Notes: a model not told the origin generated them from the letters alone. 64,000 nucleotides of DNA from Staphylotrichum longicolle (GCA_019096155.1 JAHCVI010000004.1:3596001-3660000), one strand, 5' to 3'. Positions 32,870 to 44,057 are shown, counted from the stretch's first letter. Made by a program: numbers and translations.

Positions 32870-33972
32870 TCACCGGAACGTCACCACCTTCCCAAAGGTA
32901 TCCCCCATCCCCAGATCCCCTCCCGCAAGCAGCTCAGCTGGACAATCTGCGAGTGGTCCACAAAACAGGTTCACGTCCGCCCCAAACTCGCGCACATACC
33001 AGTTAAACACCTTGGGATCCGCCGCCTCAAACATGACCTTCTCCTTTGGCAGCCCCGCCAGCACAGCCTGCACCACCTCGGTGCGCCACGTCTTGACGTT
33101 CTCCGTGATCCCCTCGCTCTCCACCATGATGCGCTCCACGCCGCCCTCCTCGATGAAGCGCTTGCCCAGGTTCACGATCTTGCCCGGGTCCGACGTCCCG
33201 CCGCTCAGCGCCTGCAGCTCCTCGGCCGACGTGTCGCCGCCGGCGCCGAACTGGATGCCGATCTCGGGCTTGGCGATCATGCTGTGGCTGTGGACGAGGT
33301 CGATCAGGCGGAGCCAGTCGTCGGGCGGGAGCGAGAGGAAGCCCGACGAGATCTCGATGACGTCGAAGTTGAGGGCTTTGCAGAGGGTGAGGTAGCGGGG
33401 GATGGCTGTCGAGGGGGAGGATTGGGTGAGGATGTGCTCGATCCAGCCGCCCTGGAGCAAATTGTGTAAGCAGTTTCATGCTATCTCTTGACAAGAAGGT
33501 GTGAGAGGGGAGATCTGATTACCGTGGAGACGTAGACGCCGTACTCGTGCGCCAGGTCGATCAGCTCACGGAGCCTGTCTTCGGGGAAGAGCGAGAAGGA
33601 ACCCCCTGCGAATTTGAGGCCGTCGACATGGTGGCCCATTCTGAGGTCAAACAGGGTGAGCAAACGGGATGTTGAGAGTCAACAGGCTAACAGGACTCAC
33701 GTTTCAAGCACGTCTTTGAGGTACCGCTTGCCCATGGCCGAGTAATACGGCCCCCTGATTTCCGTGACGCCAACCTTCCGCGGTTTGGGCGGGCGGGTAT
33801 TGTGGCGGATAAAGCCAAAGGCACTCTCGTCTTCGAGCATGATTTTTGGGTTCGGGCCGTTTGCGAGCTGGCTTGCTGTTGTTGAGAGTGGCTGAATGGT
33901 GCCGGGCTTGCTGAGGCGGGAGACCTGGTGAGTGACCGGCCGAAGGAGGCTGGAGATGTGCCGAGATGCCAT
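32870..33972 (-). CDS. ComA / phosphosulfolactate synthase-like protein
   Basis: Model: complement(join(32870..33451, 33523..33640, 33701..33972)), 323 aa, exon sum divisible by three. The core is VDGLKFAGGSFSLFPEDRLRELIDLAHEYGVYVSTGGWIE, then FDVIEISSGFLSLP, IGIQFGAGGDT and VERIMVESEGITEN, all signature blocks of the ComA TIM-barrel family. Archaeal ComA adds sulfite to phosphoenolpyruvate for coenzyme M synthesis; plant homologues (HSA32) act in heat memory. The fungal role is unknown. The first ~45 residues (MASRHISSLLRPVTHQVSRL) are basic and lack acids, suggesting a mitochondrial presequence (inference). The gene converges on the tRNA pair. Confidence 0.88.
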
Positions 33973-35399
33973 TTTGGGGTCACAGGATCGCAGTGCTGTG
34001 GGATCGCGCTCAGTTTAGTTTCAGCTGTGGTCGTCCAGAACGTGGTTTCAAAGCCGCTACTTCTAGGAATAAGTTGGATGAGGAGAGATGAAAGGTTGCC
34101 GCTGTTTAGGCACTCACTGCCTTTGGTTGTTTGGGTCGGAGTCGTTTGATGATGTGTTGTGGTTCTGTGACATCATGTTCCACGCCGTGGTTGCTTGTTC
34201 CGTCAAGCTCAACGTCACATCACCGCGATTAGAAGCAATGATCATCGGAATCCTAAACGAATACTGTGGAGAAGATTTGATGCATACAAAGTCCGACATA
34301 ATTGCCCACAAGAGTCGAGAATATTAATGAAGAGGAAGACAACGTACTGAGAGCAATCCTGACCGAGAGAACAAGCATGTTTATTACCTCCCTGGTAGGC
34401 ACCTAGGTACTGTATTATAGCAGCAAACAGCGAGAGTAAGGCAAAAAAAAAAGAGGCAACAGCAAGAACCGGTTATAAATCGAGACAAGCAGATCACTTA
34501 ACTCTGATGTCTCCTGAATCGGTAGGAGGTGTAAAAGTGCGCTGCATCATCCGTTCTCGACACTGTTGTTGACTTGGCTGTGTGGTGGATGCTCAGGATG
34601 GATTGCCCTCAATACAAACATCGAGGACAGGATTCGTCGAGGACCCTGGAGGCATCACTCCCGTCCCTCACGTGCATGAGCGGGCATTAAAAGCGAGATC
34701 AAAGCCATCACATGTAACCACGATAATGGTCCTACGTATGATCCAGATGCGTGGTCGTACAGGCCTGGGGCTTTCAAGTAGATGCATGCAAACTCGAGTC
34801 CAGCCACTGCGGACAAGGCAGCTGTCGTGCAGCTTGCATTCAGGTGTCTCAACTGGCGCGTCTGTCCACGCGATGACGTCTGGAGTCAGGAGATGCTAAT
34901 GGCGGCATATTTGAGTCTAATAGCCCTAGAACTCTAGTACCGTCCAAAGGATAGACTTCCTTCGAAGCCCCAAATCAGTTTCCTCATCAAGCCCAAGCTA
35001 GGGCACAAAAGAACCCTAGCACATACATTAAAAGCCGGGTGTATGGATATATCTTGTGAAGTAAATAAAATTGACGTCAACAAAGAGCTATTTGCTGCAA
35101 GGCGGAGATTGGACCAAGCGACAGGGTTTGAAAGGGGGCTGCAGTCTACCTCACTCCTTATTCCTGAAAGTACCATGAAGTGGTAGGAGCGATATGCATC
35201 AGTGTTAGGTTTCGTGACCTTCGTCACGCAACTAATGAACCGTGATGGGTTAGTCTCGGCTACAAAACGTGTCGAACAGAACCTCAAAGTCCCTGCAGTT
35301 GCCATGGTCTCCCGCTTCGCATGCCTGTTAGGCTCAAGACCACGGATGAAGTCACCTGCCGCATGAAAACACCAGTGAACCACAAAACGGCGTCTCAGA
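33973..35399. other. long intergenic region
   Basis: No supported gene. It holds an A10 run near 34443 and a CACCTAGGTA motif at about 34400. Confidence 0.5.
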
Positions 35400-36755
35400 A
35401 TGCTTCAATCCATGAGCGAGGTGAAGGGATCTCTCTTAAAATCCTATCCAAACTTTCAGCACAGCCAACCAACCCACCTCACCTTGAAGATCCCACCGCG
35501 ACACCAAACCAAGCATGAACACCCAAAAGACATGCGTCTATTTCGCCCTCGCCTTCTTGACCCTCCTCCCACCGCTTTTACTCACCTCAACACCTCCCCT
35601 CCCGCCGCGCCCCTCCCCCTCCCGACATGCCCTGCAACACCCCCAACAGCCCATCTCACCATCACCCCCGACCACTACTTTAATATCACAAATACCACGT
35701 ACGACAACACCACCCACGACAACACCACCATCACCCCCGGCCCGACTCTCAATTTGGACACCACCACCGCGACCACGGAACCCACATCCGAGTCATCAAC
35801 CGACCCCGACGCCAAACACATCAACAATGATGGAAACGATCAACAAGAAATCCCACAATCACGCCTCGCGGCCCTCCTCGCAGTCTACGGCATCGATATC
35901 AACCTTGGCAGCGGCGGCAGCAGCGCTGACACAGACGGCGGCGATGGCGGCGGCGGCGGCGCAGCTGGTCTCGCAAAATGGATTGGATTTCACGGTGAAG
36001 GGTTCCAACGGCACCACGACATGCTGTTTGTGTATTTCGTGGGGTTGCTGGTGGTATATCTGGAGGTGAACGCGTGTCGGGACCTGGGGGCTATTGCCGC
36101 TGAGGGGAGGGGTGGCGGTGGTGGTCAACTTGAAGCAAGAGAGGCAGGGTGGGGTGATGCACCGGGTGGTGAGAACGAGGATGAGGATGGTGTCCGGTGG
36201 CACCACGATATCTTCGGTGTCGATCTCTGGGATCTTTTGGGGGTGGATGAGGACGAGATACCAGAATTGGCGGGATGGGAGGGGGGACTCGGCGCGGGTC
36301 CGTGGGTGGATCGCAACGGGAGGTTCCCTGCGGACGGCCCGGTGGACTGGATGGCGCTGTTCCTTTACAGATGGCCGTGGATTGGGTTTATGTGGCATAC
36401 CTGGGTGGTGTTTCTCAGCGTGGGCGACGGGCATCAACCCAGTGCCAGCGAGATGATACGTTTCACGCTGCATGCTGGCCAGTGCTCTGACCTGTTCATG
36501 TCGGATGAGGGGCCCGGGATGCCCGAATGGTTCCGGTATCTTGCGGGTTATGTCCATCTGTTGGAGCTCCCGCGCGCCTTTTATGACTCGATGACCGCGG
36601 GGGGCAGCAGGCCGGGTTTGATGGAGCTGCTCGTGCCAACACTGGACTTTTGTGTCGGCGTACGAATGATATTTGTCGATGTGAGGAACTTGTGGGTGTC
36701 TTGGAGGAACAGGAGGCGAAATGGTGTGTGGGGGATGCTAATGGCGGGGATGTAA
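35400..36755 (+). CDS. hypothetical membrane protein, N-terminus uncertain
   Basis: An open frame of 451 codons from ATG 35400; the in-frame ATG at 35532 is an alternative start. Content: Thr/Asn-rich glycosylation-like stretch (HYFNITNTTYDNTTHDNTT), a Gly-rich linker, a hydrophobic helix (MLFVYFVGLLVVYLEV), an acidic region, then two further hydrophobic segments around LFLYRWPWIGFMWHTWVVFL and LLVPTLDFCVGVRMIFV. No family recognised. In the overlapping +1 frame, ATG 35515 begins MNTQKTCVYFALAFLTLLPPLLL, a strong signal peptide. A slip in the C-rich tract around 35600-35640 may therefore have separated the signal peptide from the body. Confidence 0.6.
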   Translation: MLQSMSEVKGSLLKSYPNFQHSQPTHLTLKIPPRHQTKHEHPKDMRLFRPRLLDPPPTAFTHLNTSPPAAPLPLPTCPATPPTAHLTITPDHYFNITNTTYDNTTHDNTTITPGPTLNLDTTTATTEPTSESSTDPDAKHINNDGNDQQEIPQSRLAALLAVYGIDINLGSGGSSADTDGGDGGGGGAAGLAKWIGFHGEGFQRHHDMLFVYFVGLLVVYLEVNACRDLGAIAAEGRGGGGGQLEAREAGWGDAPGGENEDEDGVRWHHDIFGVDLWDLLGVDEDEIPELAGWEGGLGAGPWVDRNGRFPADGPVDWMALFLYRWPWIGFMWHTWVVFLSVGDGHQPSASEMIRFTLHAGQCSDLFMSDEGPGMPEWFRYLAGYVHLLELPRAFYDSMTAGGSRPGLMELLVPTLDFCVGVRMIFVDVRNLWVSWRNRRRNGVWGMLMAGM

Positions 36756-36877
36756 CTCAAACACAGAAGCATACATGTTAGATTCAAGTTCAGTGTAAGC
36801 GTCGTGTGTTTTGCTATCTTCCATCAACTTCTCCTCGCTAAACTTGAGCAACCCGTCGTCCGGAATCACAGCCCCCT

Positions 36878-37402
36878 TCAGAGGTACGCATATCTGACCC
36901 CAGACGCACTCATCGGACACCGCCCCCTCCTGCAGCCCTCGCAAAGATGGGATTCATGCGGCAGTCCTTGTCTATCTCCATTGTATTCAGGTAGGTCCAT
37001 CTCGATGCCGGACCATTTCTTCAGCCGGTACGTCACTCTCTCAACATAGGAGTTCTCGTCGATCCGCATCACGCCCAGCCGCTTGCAGGTCTTGCAGCGC
37101 TGCTTGAACACCAGTGCATTGTACCCATTGTCCCGGTAACGCCGGATTTCGATGGCAATCTTCTTGCTGCCCCAGCCACCACTCTGGCACTCGTTGTTGC
37201 GGCATTCGAACCGGCCCATGATGTTGGTCCCGTAGGTCTGAATCGCTTCGGCGTCGCCTCCAGCGTGGTTGAACGACCAAGGAGGGGAAATGGACTCTTC
37301 GGAAAGCGCATTTTCGACGTCCTTGTGAAGGTTTGGGAACATGGCGGTCCCAAAGTCCGCTCGGCGTTTCTTGGGTTTGTATGGCTTCTTGGCGGACGGC
37401 AT
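36878..37402 (-). CDS. 3CxxC-type zinc-finger protein, 174 aa
   Basis: Single exon starting MPSAKKPYKPKKRR (basic, possible nuclear signal). Metal-binding pairs are arranged as in the zf-3CxxC family: FECRNNEC, then IEIRRY and YNALVFKQRCKTCKRLG, then a late HESHLCEGCRRGRCP. The middle YNALVFKQRCxxC strand is diagnostic. Fungal members are small and of unknown function; animal receptor-transporting proteins share the fold. Cytosolic or nuclear by lack of a signal peptide. It is convergent with the upstream hypothetical membrane gene, with only ~120 nt between their ends. Confidence 0.8.
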   Translation of the reverse strand: MPSAKKPYKPKKRRADFGTAMFPNLHKDVENALSEESISPPWSFNHAGGDAEAIQTYGTNIMGRFECRNNECQSGGWGSKKIAIEIRRYRDNGYNALVFKQRCKTCKRLGVMRIDENSYVERVTYRLKKWSGIEMDLPEYNGDRQGLPHESHLCEGCRRGRCPMSASGVRYAYL

Positions 37403-38128
37403 ACTGACGGATAAGGTGTTGAGGTCAGTCTGATCAGATGGCTTATGAATTGTATAAGATAATAGAACAGATGCTGGATTGTTGATGTGGTAAACGCGGG
37501 GGGTTTCATCCGAGTTGTGTAGCCCGTTTGCTGTTGCCCTGAGTGGGAGAGCCCATCGGCATCATGCATGGCGACCAACACTCATGTCGAATCCGAACCA
37601 GTCACGATCCAGTGGCACTACGAGTGCGAGCCCTCCACGTCCAATGAAATTATCAAGGCAAACCGGCGAAGCAGTTGGCCTTGATCCGTCTGCGTCTGTT
37701 GTTTGTGGCGTGCATCTGGGCCAACCATCTGTCGCCAGTCCTGTCGCTGTGGCATCATTGCTGCTGCTCTCCCTCACGGGAACAACCCCACAGGTTGCGA
37801 GACAGTTGTCCATTGTTACACAGCAGAAATTCAAAGCCAGAAAGACTTGCGCGCATGTCTTGGCCCGAAACGACTGCCTGTATGGGAAAGAAACTGGAGG
37901 CATTCTGCAGGAGCATCCTGTGAATGGTTGAGTACGAGACCTTGCTGAGAGATATGCGCCGACAGCGGCAGGTATTCGAGAAACCGTGACCAGAGTTCAT
38001 GTCTAGATCCAGATTACGTTATTCGTGATGATTGACAAAAGAGATAGTGTACAGGTGCATGGACAATGTTAAACCTTTTTATCTTCCTTCCCCCCTCCCC
38101 CCGCTGTCACAGGGCATCCAACAACAGC
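37403..38128. other. intergenic region
   Basis: No supported gene; short overlapping frames only. Confidence 0.5.
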
Positions 38129-39033
38129 TCAGAGCTCGTCCTTCTCGGCGCTCTTGGCCTCGACCTTCTCAACCTTCTCGACAACCACCTCGGCATCCTC
38201 GGCCGCGTCCTCGCCCTCGTTCAGCTTGAGCACCTGGGCCTTGATCTCAAACTCAATGTCGCGCTGGCTGTGGTCCCGCTTCGGCTTGGTGTGCGTCACG
38301 GGGAAACCGACGACGCCGCCGTCGACGAGCTTCTCGCTGTACTTGGCCAGATCCAGCATCGGGTCTGCAAGTTTCGCTCATTAGCACCAGCACAGATTGA
38401 TCCAAACATCCAGGAACACTCACCTTCGCACCCGCTCCCCTCAGCCACAAACAGCGGCAGCACTCTATACACGGCGCCCGGCGCAAAGATGGCCACGCGG
38501 CCCGGATCGCGCGCGCGCCAGTCCTCGTCGACGGGCGTCTTTTCCGGCACGTTGATGGTGTTGAGCACGCGGGTTCCCGCGAGGGGTATCCCGTAGACGG
38601 CGAACAGGCCCTTCATGCTGCTGTCGGTGCGCTCCTGCTCCTCGATCCACTCGCGCAGCGCGAGCGGCATGTCGGCGTAGTTCATCATGAGCAGGTTGCG
38701 GTCGTAGCCGTGCGGGTCGATGCCGTCCCAGCTGCCGGGGTACTCGCGCGAGGAAAAGACCGACTTGAGCGCGTCGCGGTAGGGCAGCAGGCCGAGCGGC
38801 GGGGACTCGGACAGGTCGTCGAGGAGGAATTCCCGGGCCTCGAACTTGCGGGTGGCCTCGCAAGCTGGCGAGAACTTCTTGTAGCGCGGCGAGGTGAAGG
38901 GGTTGGTCCAGCGCCAGTTGGGCATCTTGGCGGCCTTGCCGGCGAGGCGGGGGTGCTGCTCCGGGGTGGAAGGGCCGATGGCGGTGGCGGTCGAGGCCAG
39001 CCAGGCGGCGGTGAGGAAGGTTTCGAGCTTCAT
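38129..39033 (-). CDS. secretory-pathway protein ending in KDEL (putative ER-lumen protein)
   Basis: Model: complement(join(38129..38364, 38424..39033)), 281 aa. Residues 1-18 (MKLETFLTAAWLASTATA) form a signal peptide. The body carries WRWTNPFTSPRYKKF, REFLLDDLSESPPLGLLPYRDALKSV, DGIDPHGYDRNLLMMNYADMP and LREWIEEQERTD, which match no domain I know. The tail is acidic/Lys-rich and ends exactly in KDEL before the stop. Signal peptide plus KDEL means retention in the ER lumen by the Erd2-type receptor. The intron is a clean GTGAGT...TTGCAG of 59 nt. Function unknown; a chaperone-like or ER-processing role is possible but unsupported. Confidence 0.8.
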
Positions 39034-39809
39034 GGTGGTGGTTGTGGTGGGGTGTTGGGGGGTATCACTGGGAGGTGGTCGAAGGAGTTCGACGAAAAGA
39101 GGAGGACGCGGGTCAACCAACGTCGGGGGGAGCAAAACTTGAAGAGATGGAGAGAGAAAAAGAATTCAATGCTGCGTCCATTGTCAACAAAAATTTGGCT
39201 CCGACCGCTAGTAAATAGCCCCTTCATGCAAACTCCATCGCCAAAAGTGCTGCGCTGTCCTCCGGAGTGGCCTTCCGCATTTCCAGATTGGAGCAGGTCC
39301 CGCAGGGTCCGGATGGGGAATATGGGGAGACGGCGCCGATGGTGCGGAGATGCCTTGTCCTCCCCCTGTTTTGTGGTGCGGAGAAGGTCTTGGCCTTGGA
39401 GATTTGGAGTTGTTGCCCCATCAAACCTAACCGTATTGGTTTCGCAGCCCACGCCTCAACTCCGAGCCTTGTCTTTCGTGAGAATTTGAACTTCGAGCAC
39501 AGTTGAAAGCCGTTGTGTACAGCCATATCCGCAAGATGGTATGGGATCCCACCATCTCTTTCCTGGTTATAGCCGTGGGCGATACATGCGTTTATTCACA
39601 AGCTTTTGGGAGTTCACGTCTCTGGTTTGCCGCTGACTTGGCCATGTATCGAGTAGACAATCAGCATCATGCAAACAGGGGATATCATGACCCAAATCTC
39701 GATATTACGGTCTACCATCGCACGTTGTCCAGTTTTAGCGGAGTAAGCAGTTGGTTTAACGACTCTTGGGATACTTCGGATGCAGCCGGCCAGGGCCATG
39801 ACGGTCAAG
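39034..39809. other. intergenic region
   Basis: No supported gene. It includes the promoter side of the KDEL protein and the 3' side of the coiled-coil gene. Confidence 0.5.
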
Positions 39810-42158
39810 TCAAGCCCTGGGCGGATCGGGCGGACCCGGCGGGCCAGGCTGCGGTGCCGGATCTGTACTCCTCCCCAAGCTCGAGTCCTTCACCTGCGTG
39901 TACGCCTCCTGCGAGACATCCTTGGCCGTCAGCTCTTGGCACCAACCGATGATCTGAGGCGCCGGGATGCGGATGGACAAGTACTCGCCCCGATGAGCAA
40001 CGGCCGCGGCGGTGCGATGCTCCTCGGAGCTCTCGGACTTGGACACGCTGAAGCACAAGAACCCGCCCCCCGCGCTCATGCTGCGATGCAAGTCATCAAC
40101 CTGGGACGAGTCCCAGTCTTTGTCGTTGCGCAAGATAAGGTGAATGTCCTTTGCGACGATGAAAGCGGTCGGGTAGGACGGCAGCGGAGAGTTCCACGCC
40201 GGGCTGAGCTTCTTGGCCAGCAAGTTGTAGTCGCCGGTTTCCGGGTTGAGAGCCTTCACGACACCATCGGGATCCATGGCGCTGATGGGCGTCGCCAAGG
40301 TACGGTAGTAGTCCTCGGTGCGGCGCAGAACCGACGAGTCGAACCACGGCCGGTCGATGACCACCTTCATCGCGCGGAATCCCAAGCTGATCTCGCTGCT
40401 CAGAGCGAGCGACGACATTGACTTGTGGGATTCTTGCTTGTCTTCGCTGCCCGACGCCGAACCAAAGAAGAAGTCCACGCTCCAATCCATATGGGACTGG
40501 AAGGCCGACGCCATCGAGTTCTTCCACGTCGTCGACGTGTCGAGCGTCCACACCACTTCCTGCCAGGTGGATGCAAACTGCTCTTGCCGCGGCAAGACGG
40601 GCTGGTTTGGGACCACGCGCGCCGGGAGGCTGGTGGGTACAGGCAGGACCTTGACCGTGGCCGGCGTGGTGCCCTCCGGGGATCCCTCCGGAACCGTGGC
40701 GTCCGGGTCGGGCACGTGAATGTCAACCCCCAGGGGGTTGTCCGAGGACTCGAGGACCTTGACGAGGTACCCGATGTCGATGGTCAGCGACGTGATGCGC
40801 TCCTGCATGGTGGCCGCGACCGTTTTGGCATCAGACCCGCGACCCATGGCAGCCGCCAGCGATGCTCTCGCCAACGCCTCGGATGCGCTCTGCAGGGCAG
40901 ACTGATTCTTGATGCACTTGGCCTGCATCTCCTTGAGCTTGGCAAACTGCTCGGGGGTCAGGGGCTTTTGGTTCATGACCTCCAGCCCCGTTGAGATCGC
41001 CCTTCTCGATGTCCTCGGCCACCGTGATGCCCTTGCCCTTGTCGGAATTCCGGGCCTGCACGTCAAAGTACATCTCGATGGCGTTGATGGCGGCGTCCGA
41101 GTAGCCCTCGAGCATGGTATCTCGGGCCTGCAGGAAACTCGAGCGCGCCTCATCCACCTTGCGCTCGAGTGCCTCGACGTCCTGCTCGGCCGCCTTGAAG
41201 TTGTTGAGCCGCTCTATGAGGAGGGCCCGCTCCTTTTGCTTCTCCATCAGCTCCTCGCGGATCAGCGGCTCGCTCGCGAGGAGATCTTCAGGCTTGAACG
41301 CGGTGCTTAGGCTCTTGGCCCAGGTTGCCGGGCTGAAAACAACCGGGTAGATGTCCTCGGTATCGTCGATACTCCGCATGACAGACGCCCTTAGGTTTTC
41401 CTTGGCCTCAAGCAGGGACTCGGAGGCCGACCCGACGTCGATCAACCCCAAGAAGTGCCTCACGCGGTGGTACTGACCACGGACGATGAGCAGGGTCCAG
41501 ATGCCCTCGAGGCGGGCGTCGACGATGGGCGCGTAGGTGGACAGCAGCCGGTTGTAATTGTCGATTTCGGCCGGCGTGGCCTTGGCCATGTCCTTCGGAC
41601 GCGCCTTCACCTTGAAGGTTGCCCAGCGGAATCTCTGCGACTCGTACACGTCGAGGATTTTCTGGTAGCAGTCACTTCCTCCAGCAGCCAGTCGCTGATC
41701 TTGTCTTGATCAATGTGAAGCCTCTCCAAGTTCGGGTTGGAGCCGCTGGTTGTTGGCACCAAGTTGAAGAGTATTTGTTCATAGACTTGTGAGAGCTGGT
41801 GCGGGAAGATTTATCAGACCCGGGTCCAGGCTGCGCTAATGAGCCCGCCGACTGGTGTCGGGAGTGCAGGTCGGGGGGATCCGTTCGGCCCGGCCGAGAT
41901 GTTGCCCAGGGTCAACAGGTCGTTTGATAAACGAAACTCGGCGTCGGCAACTGTCTGAGGCTTGACCTGTTGCGAGTCAATCCCATCGCTGCCGATATAG
42001 TCATAAGTGCCCTTGTCGAGCACTCTGGCCGGCCATTCCAGCTGGAAAACCTCGCCCTGTCCTGTTGCAAAATAGTCCCGCAGCCGGTTGAAGATTTGTT
42101 GCATCGGCGTGAGAGCCTCTGCCTGAAAAGGGATCGGCTTTCTCTCTTCGTCGCCCAT
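39810..42158 (-). CDS. large unidentified protein with central coiled coil, two frame slips
   Basis: ATG 42158 (MGDEERKPIPFQAEALTPMQ). A 57-nt intron (41796-41852, donor GTCGGC, acceptor CACCAG) removes two stops and keeps frame (RPALPTP to LSQVYEQILF). Two one-base slips then occur, near 41675 (missing base in an A run) and in the four-base run 40986-40989 (extra base). They compensate in length and leave about 763 codons. Residues about 275-320 are heptad-like (LLIERLNNFKAAEQDVEALERKV). The C-terminal third holds VDFFFGSASGSEDKQ, VVIDRPWFDSSVL and YPTAFIVAKDIHLIL. No signal peptide or clear TM helix. Family not recognised. It is divergently transcribed from the trypsin-like protease gene across 525 nt. 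Confidence 0.65.
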
Positions 42159-42683
42159 ATTGGATCCTAGTGCGCTACCGCCTTGGTTACCTGGTAACCC
42201 GGGATAATTCTCGGTGAACTGAACCGAATGACCGAGACTGTTGCCTCACCTCTTATACGATTTGTTTACATCGTGACCCGTTCGTAGATCATGCCTCCAT
42301 GCGGAAACCTGCATCGATCGGAGCCATCACTTCGTGTTTCAGCCGCACCGGGGTTTTCCTGCGTGTGCTATTCTGGCTCGTGGCTGGCCACGGCCGCGTA
42401 TTTGCACGCGGAGCAAGTGATTTCTATGGGTGCAATCATCGATGGACCCGCTCTTCGCCTTGGCCAGATCGTGATTCTTTTCCGCCTCGCATTGACTGGG
42501 CTAACTGAAGAGTCTGGTCTCAGCTGAGTTCCCGCAGCTGAGTGCAGGCCTGGCCGCGCCGGTCAGTCCAGTCCACATGCGCTCTTCTCCATACCCTTCA
42601 AGAAGTGTATTTTTTCCTCTCTTGGCTTGGGCGTAGTCATTGTTGTCCATCCAGACTCTCCCTTGGGCACTAGCAACAATACA
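42159..42683. promoter_or_regulatory. shared divergent promoter region
   Basis: 525 nt between the oppositely oriented start codons of the coiled-coil gene (42158) and the protease gene (42684). No other gene is visible, so the two may share regulation. Individual elements were not identified with confidence. Confidence 0.4.
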
Positions 42684-44057
42684 ATGACGCACACATTCAC
42701 CGATCCAGATAAATTCAAGCTCCTCGGACCGGACATATGGCAGTATCCCGGGTCGCTCAGCCAGCCAGATGATCCTTACGTGACCTGGGTTCTCCGCCAT
42801 CCCGGGAACACGCGCGTCGGCGTCACTATGCCGGCCCGCGTTGGCCAGCTGTCGCAGGCACCACTTCCACTTAACGAATACGACCAGAGCCTTGATCAGA
42901 GATATAACATGACACCACTCCCGGCGGCCAGGACGGGTACCGCAGAAGGGTACCCGTGGGTGGTCCATCTTCACGCCAGGAGCCTGATGGAAGCGCCCGA
43001 ATGGCAATGGCCCTGGCACGATAGCAGCTGGGACTACCAGATACCAACCCAATGGATCAAAGGAACTGCGTGGTTTGTTCGAGGTGTCAGTGACGACGAT
43101 CGGGCGCCCATCTACTTGATGACAGCGGCGCACAACCTGGTCAAGAAAGCTCCAAAGCACATTGACGCCTGGGGACGGCCCATGGACAGCGGTGTCCTTA
43201 GCAGAGGCCTGAAACTTTCAGTGCAAAAGTCCAATGGCACGCTCAGAGAGGGCCCCTACAAAGGGATGTACCAGAGCCGGGCCCGCGCCGACGCCGTTCT
43301 CGTTGTTGCTGAGCTTCGGCCGGACCCTCATACCGGGCGGCAATACCAGCGCTTTGTGGCCTGGGCGGATATGGCTTGCATCCCACAGATGTACCTCTTG
43401 GACCCCGAAGGAAACCGGAACGACATCGCCGCGCTGCGACTGCACCAACCCTTCCCCGGCGACTTCCCATCCAGCGTGCTCTCTAATGCACCTTACATTC
43501 ACTCCCTGCCGCCCAACTTCACGACCCTTCCGGACGCCTTGTTCATGGGGGTCGGCATCCCCGGTTTCCTTGACAAGTACCTCGAGAGGGGAGGGACCTA
43601 TCTTCTCCGGGCTCTCGCACATAAAGACCAAGATGCGGACCCGGCGGACCACGACACTGTGTTCCACTTTCGTCCATACGGCGCCATTGAGTTGCGCCCG
43701 TTGCCAGACCCAGGTGCGCCAACGGACGGCAAGGAGCGGTTCGGCGGCACGCTCATCCACCGACTTCCTCAACCGAGGATGCCCTTTGGCGTTTCCGGCG
43801 GACCGGGCATCTTGGGCGTGAGAGCGGGGGGGAACAAGGTGGAGATGGTCATTTGCTGCATGGTCATCGAGGACAAGGACAGGAGTCGGGGGCGGACCGT
43901 CTCTTGGTGGAGCGGGGGTGCTGTTTTCTCATCGGCTGGCATGACGCTGGATGCAGCAGACCCTGGCGTGCTTCTGAGCCAGCTTGGGGCGACGGATCTA
44001 GAGTGGCGGGCTGTCACTGTGAATGGGCAACAGTATCAGCGTTTATCCAAGAGGTAG
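42684..44057 (+). CDS. trypsin-like (chymotrypsin-fold) serine protease, 457 aa
   Basis: ATG 42684 in a single exon. The catalytic triad is recognisable from three blocks in the right order: His150 in PIYLMTAAHNLV, Asp247 in NRNDIAALRLHQP and Ser371 in FGVSGGPGILGV (SGGP core, with Val replacing the usual Asp of GDSGGP). GTAWFVRGV before the His is the expected strand. The N-terminal 130 residues precede the fold, and no signal peptide is seen, so an intracellular protease is likely. Such cytosolic trypsin-like proteases occur in fungi and bacteria next to death-effector genes; that role here is inference from the divergent neighbour. Confidence 0.75.
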   Translation: MTHTFTDPDKFKLLGPDIWQYPGSLSQPDDPYVTWVLRHPGNTRVGVTMPARVGQLSQAPLPLNEYDQSLDQRYNMTPLPAARTGTAEGYPWVVHLHARSLMEAPEWQWPWHDSSWDYQIPTQWIKGTAWFVRGVSDDDRAPIYLMTAAHNLVKKAPKHIDAWGRPMDSGVLSRGLKLSVQKSNGTLREGPYKGMYQSRARADAVLVVAELRPDPHTGRQYQRFVAWADMACIPQMYLLDPEGNRNDIAALRLHQPFPGDFPSSVLSNAPYIHSLPPNFTTLPDALFMGVGIPGFLDKYLERGGTYLLRALAHKDQDADPADHDTVFHFRPYGAIELRPLPDPGAPTDGKERFGGTLIHRLPQPRMPFGVSGGPGILGVRAGGNKVEMVICCMVIEDKDRSRGRTVSWWSGGAVFSSAGMTLDAADPGVLLSQLGATDLEWRAVTVNGQQYQRLSKR

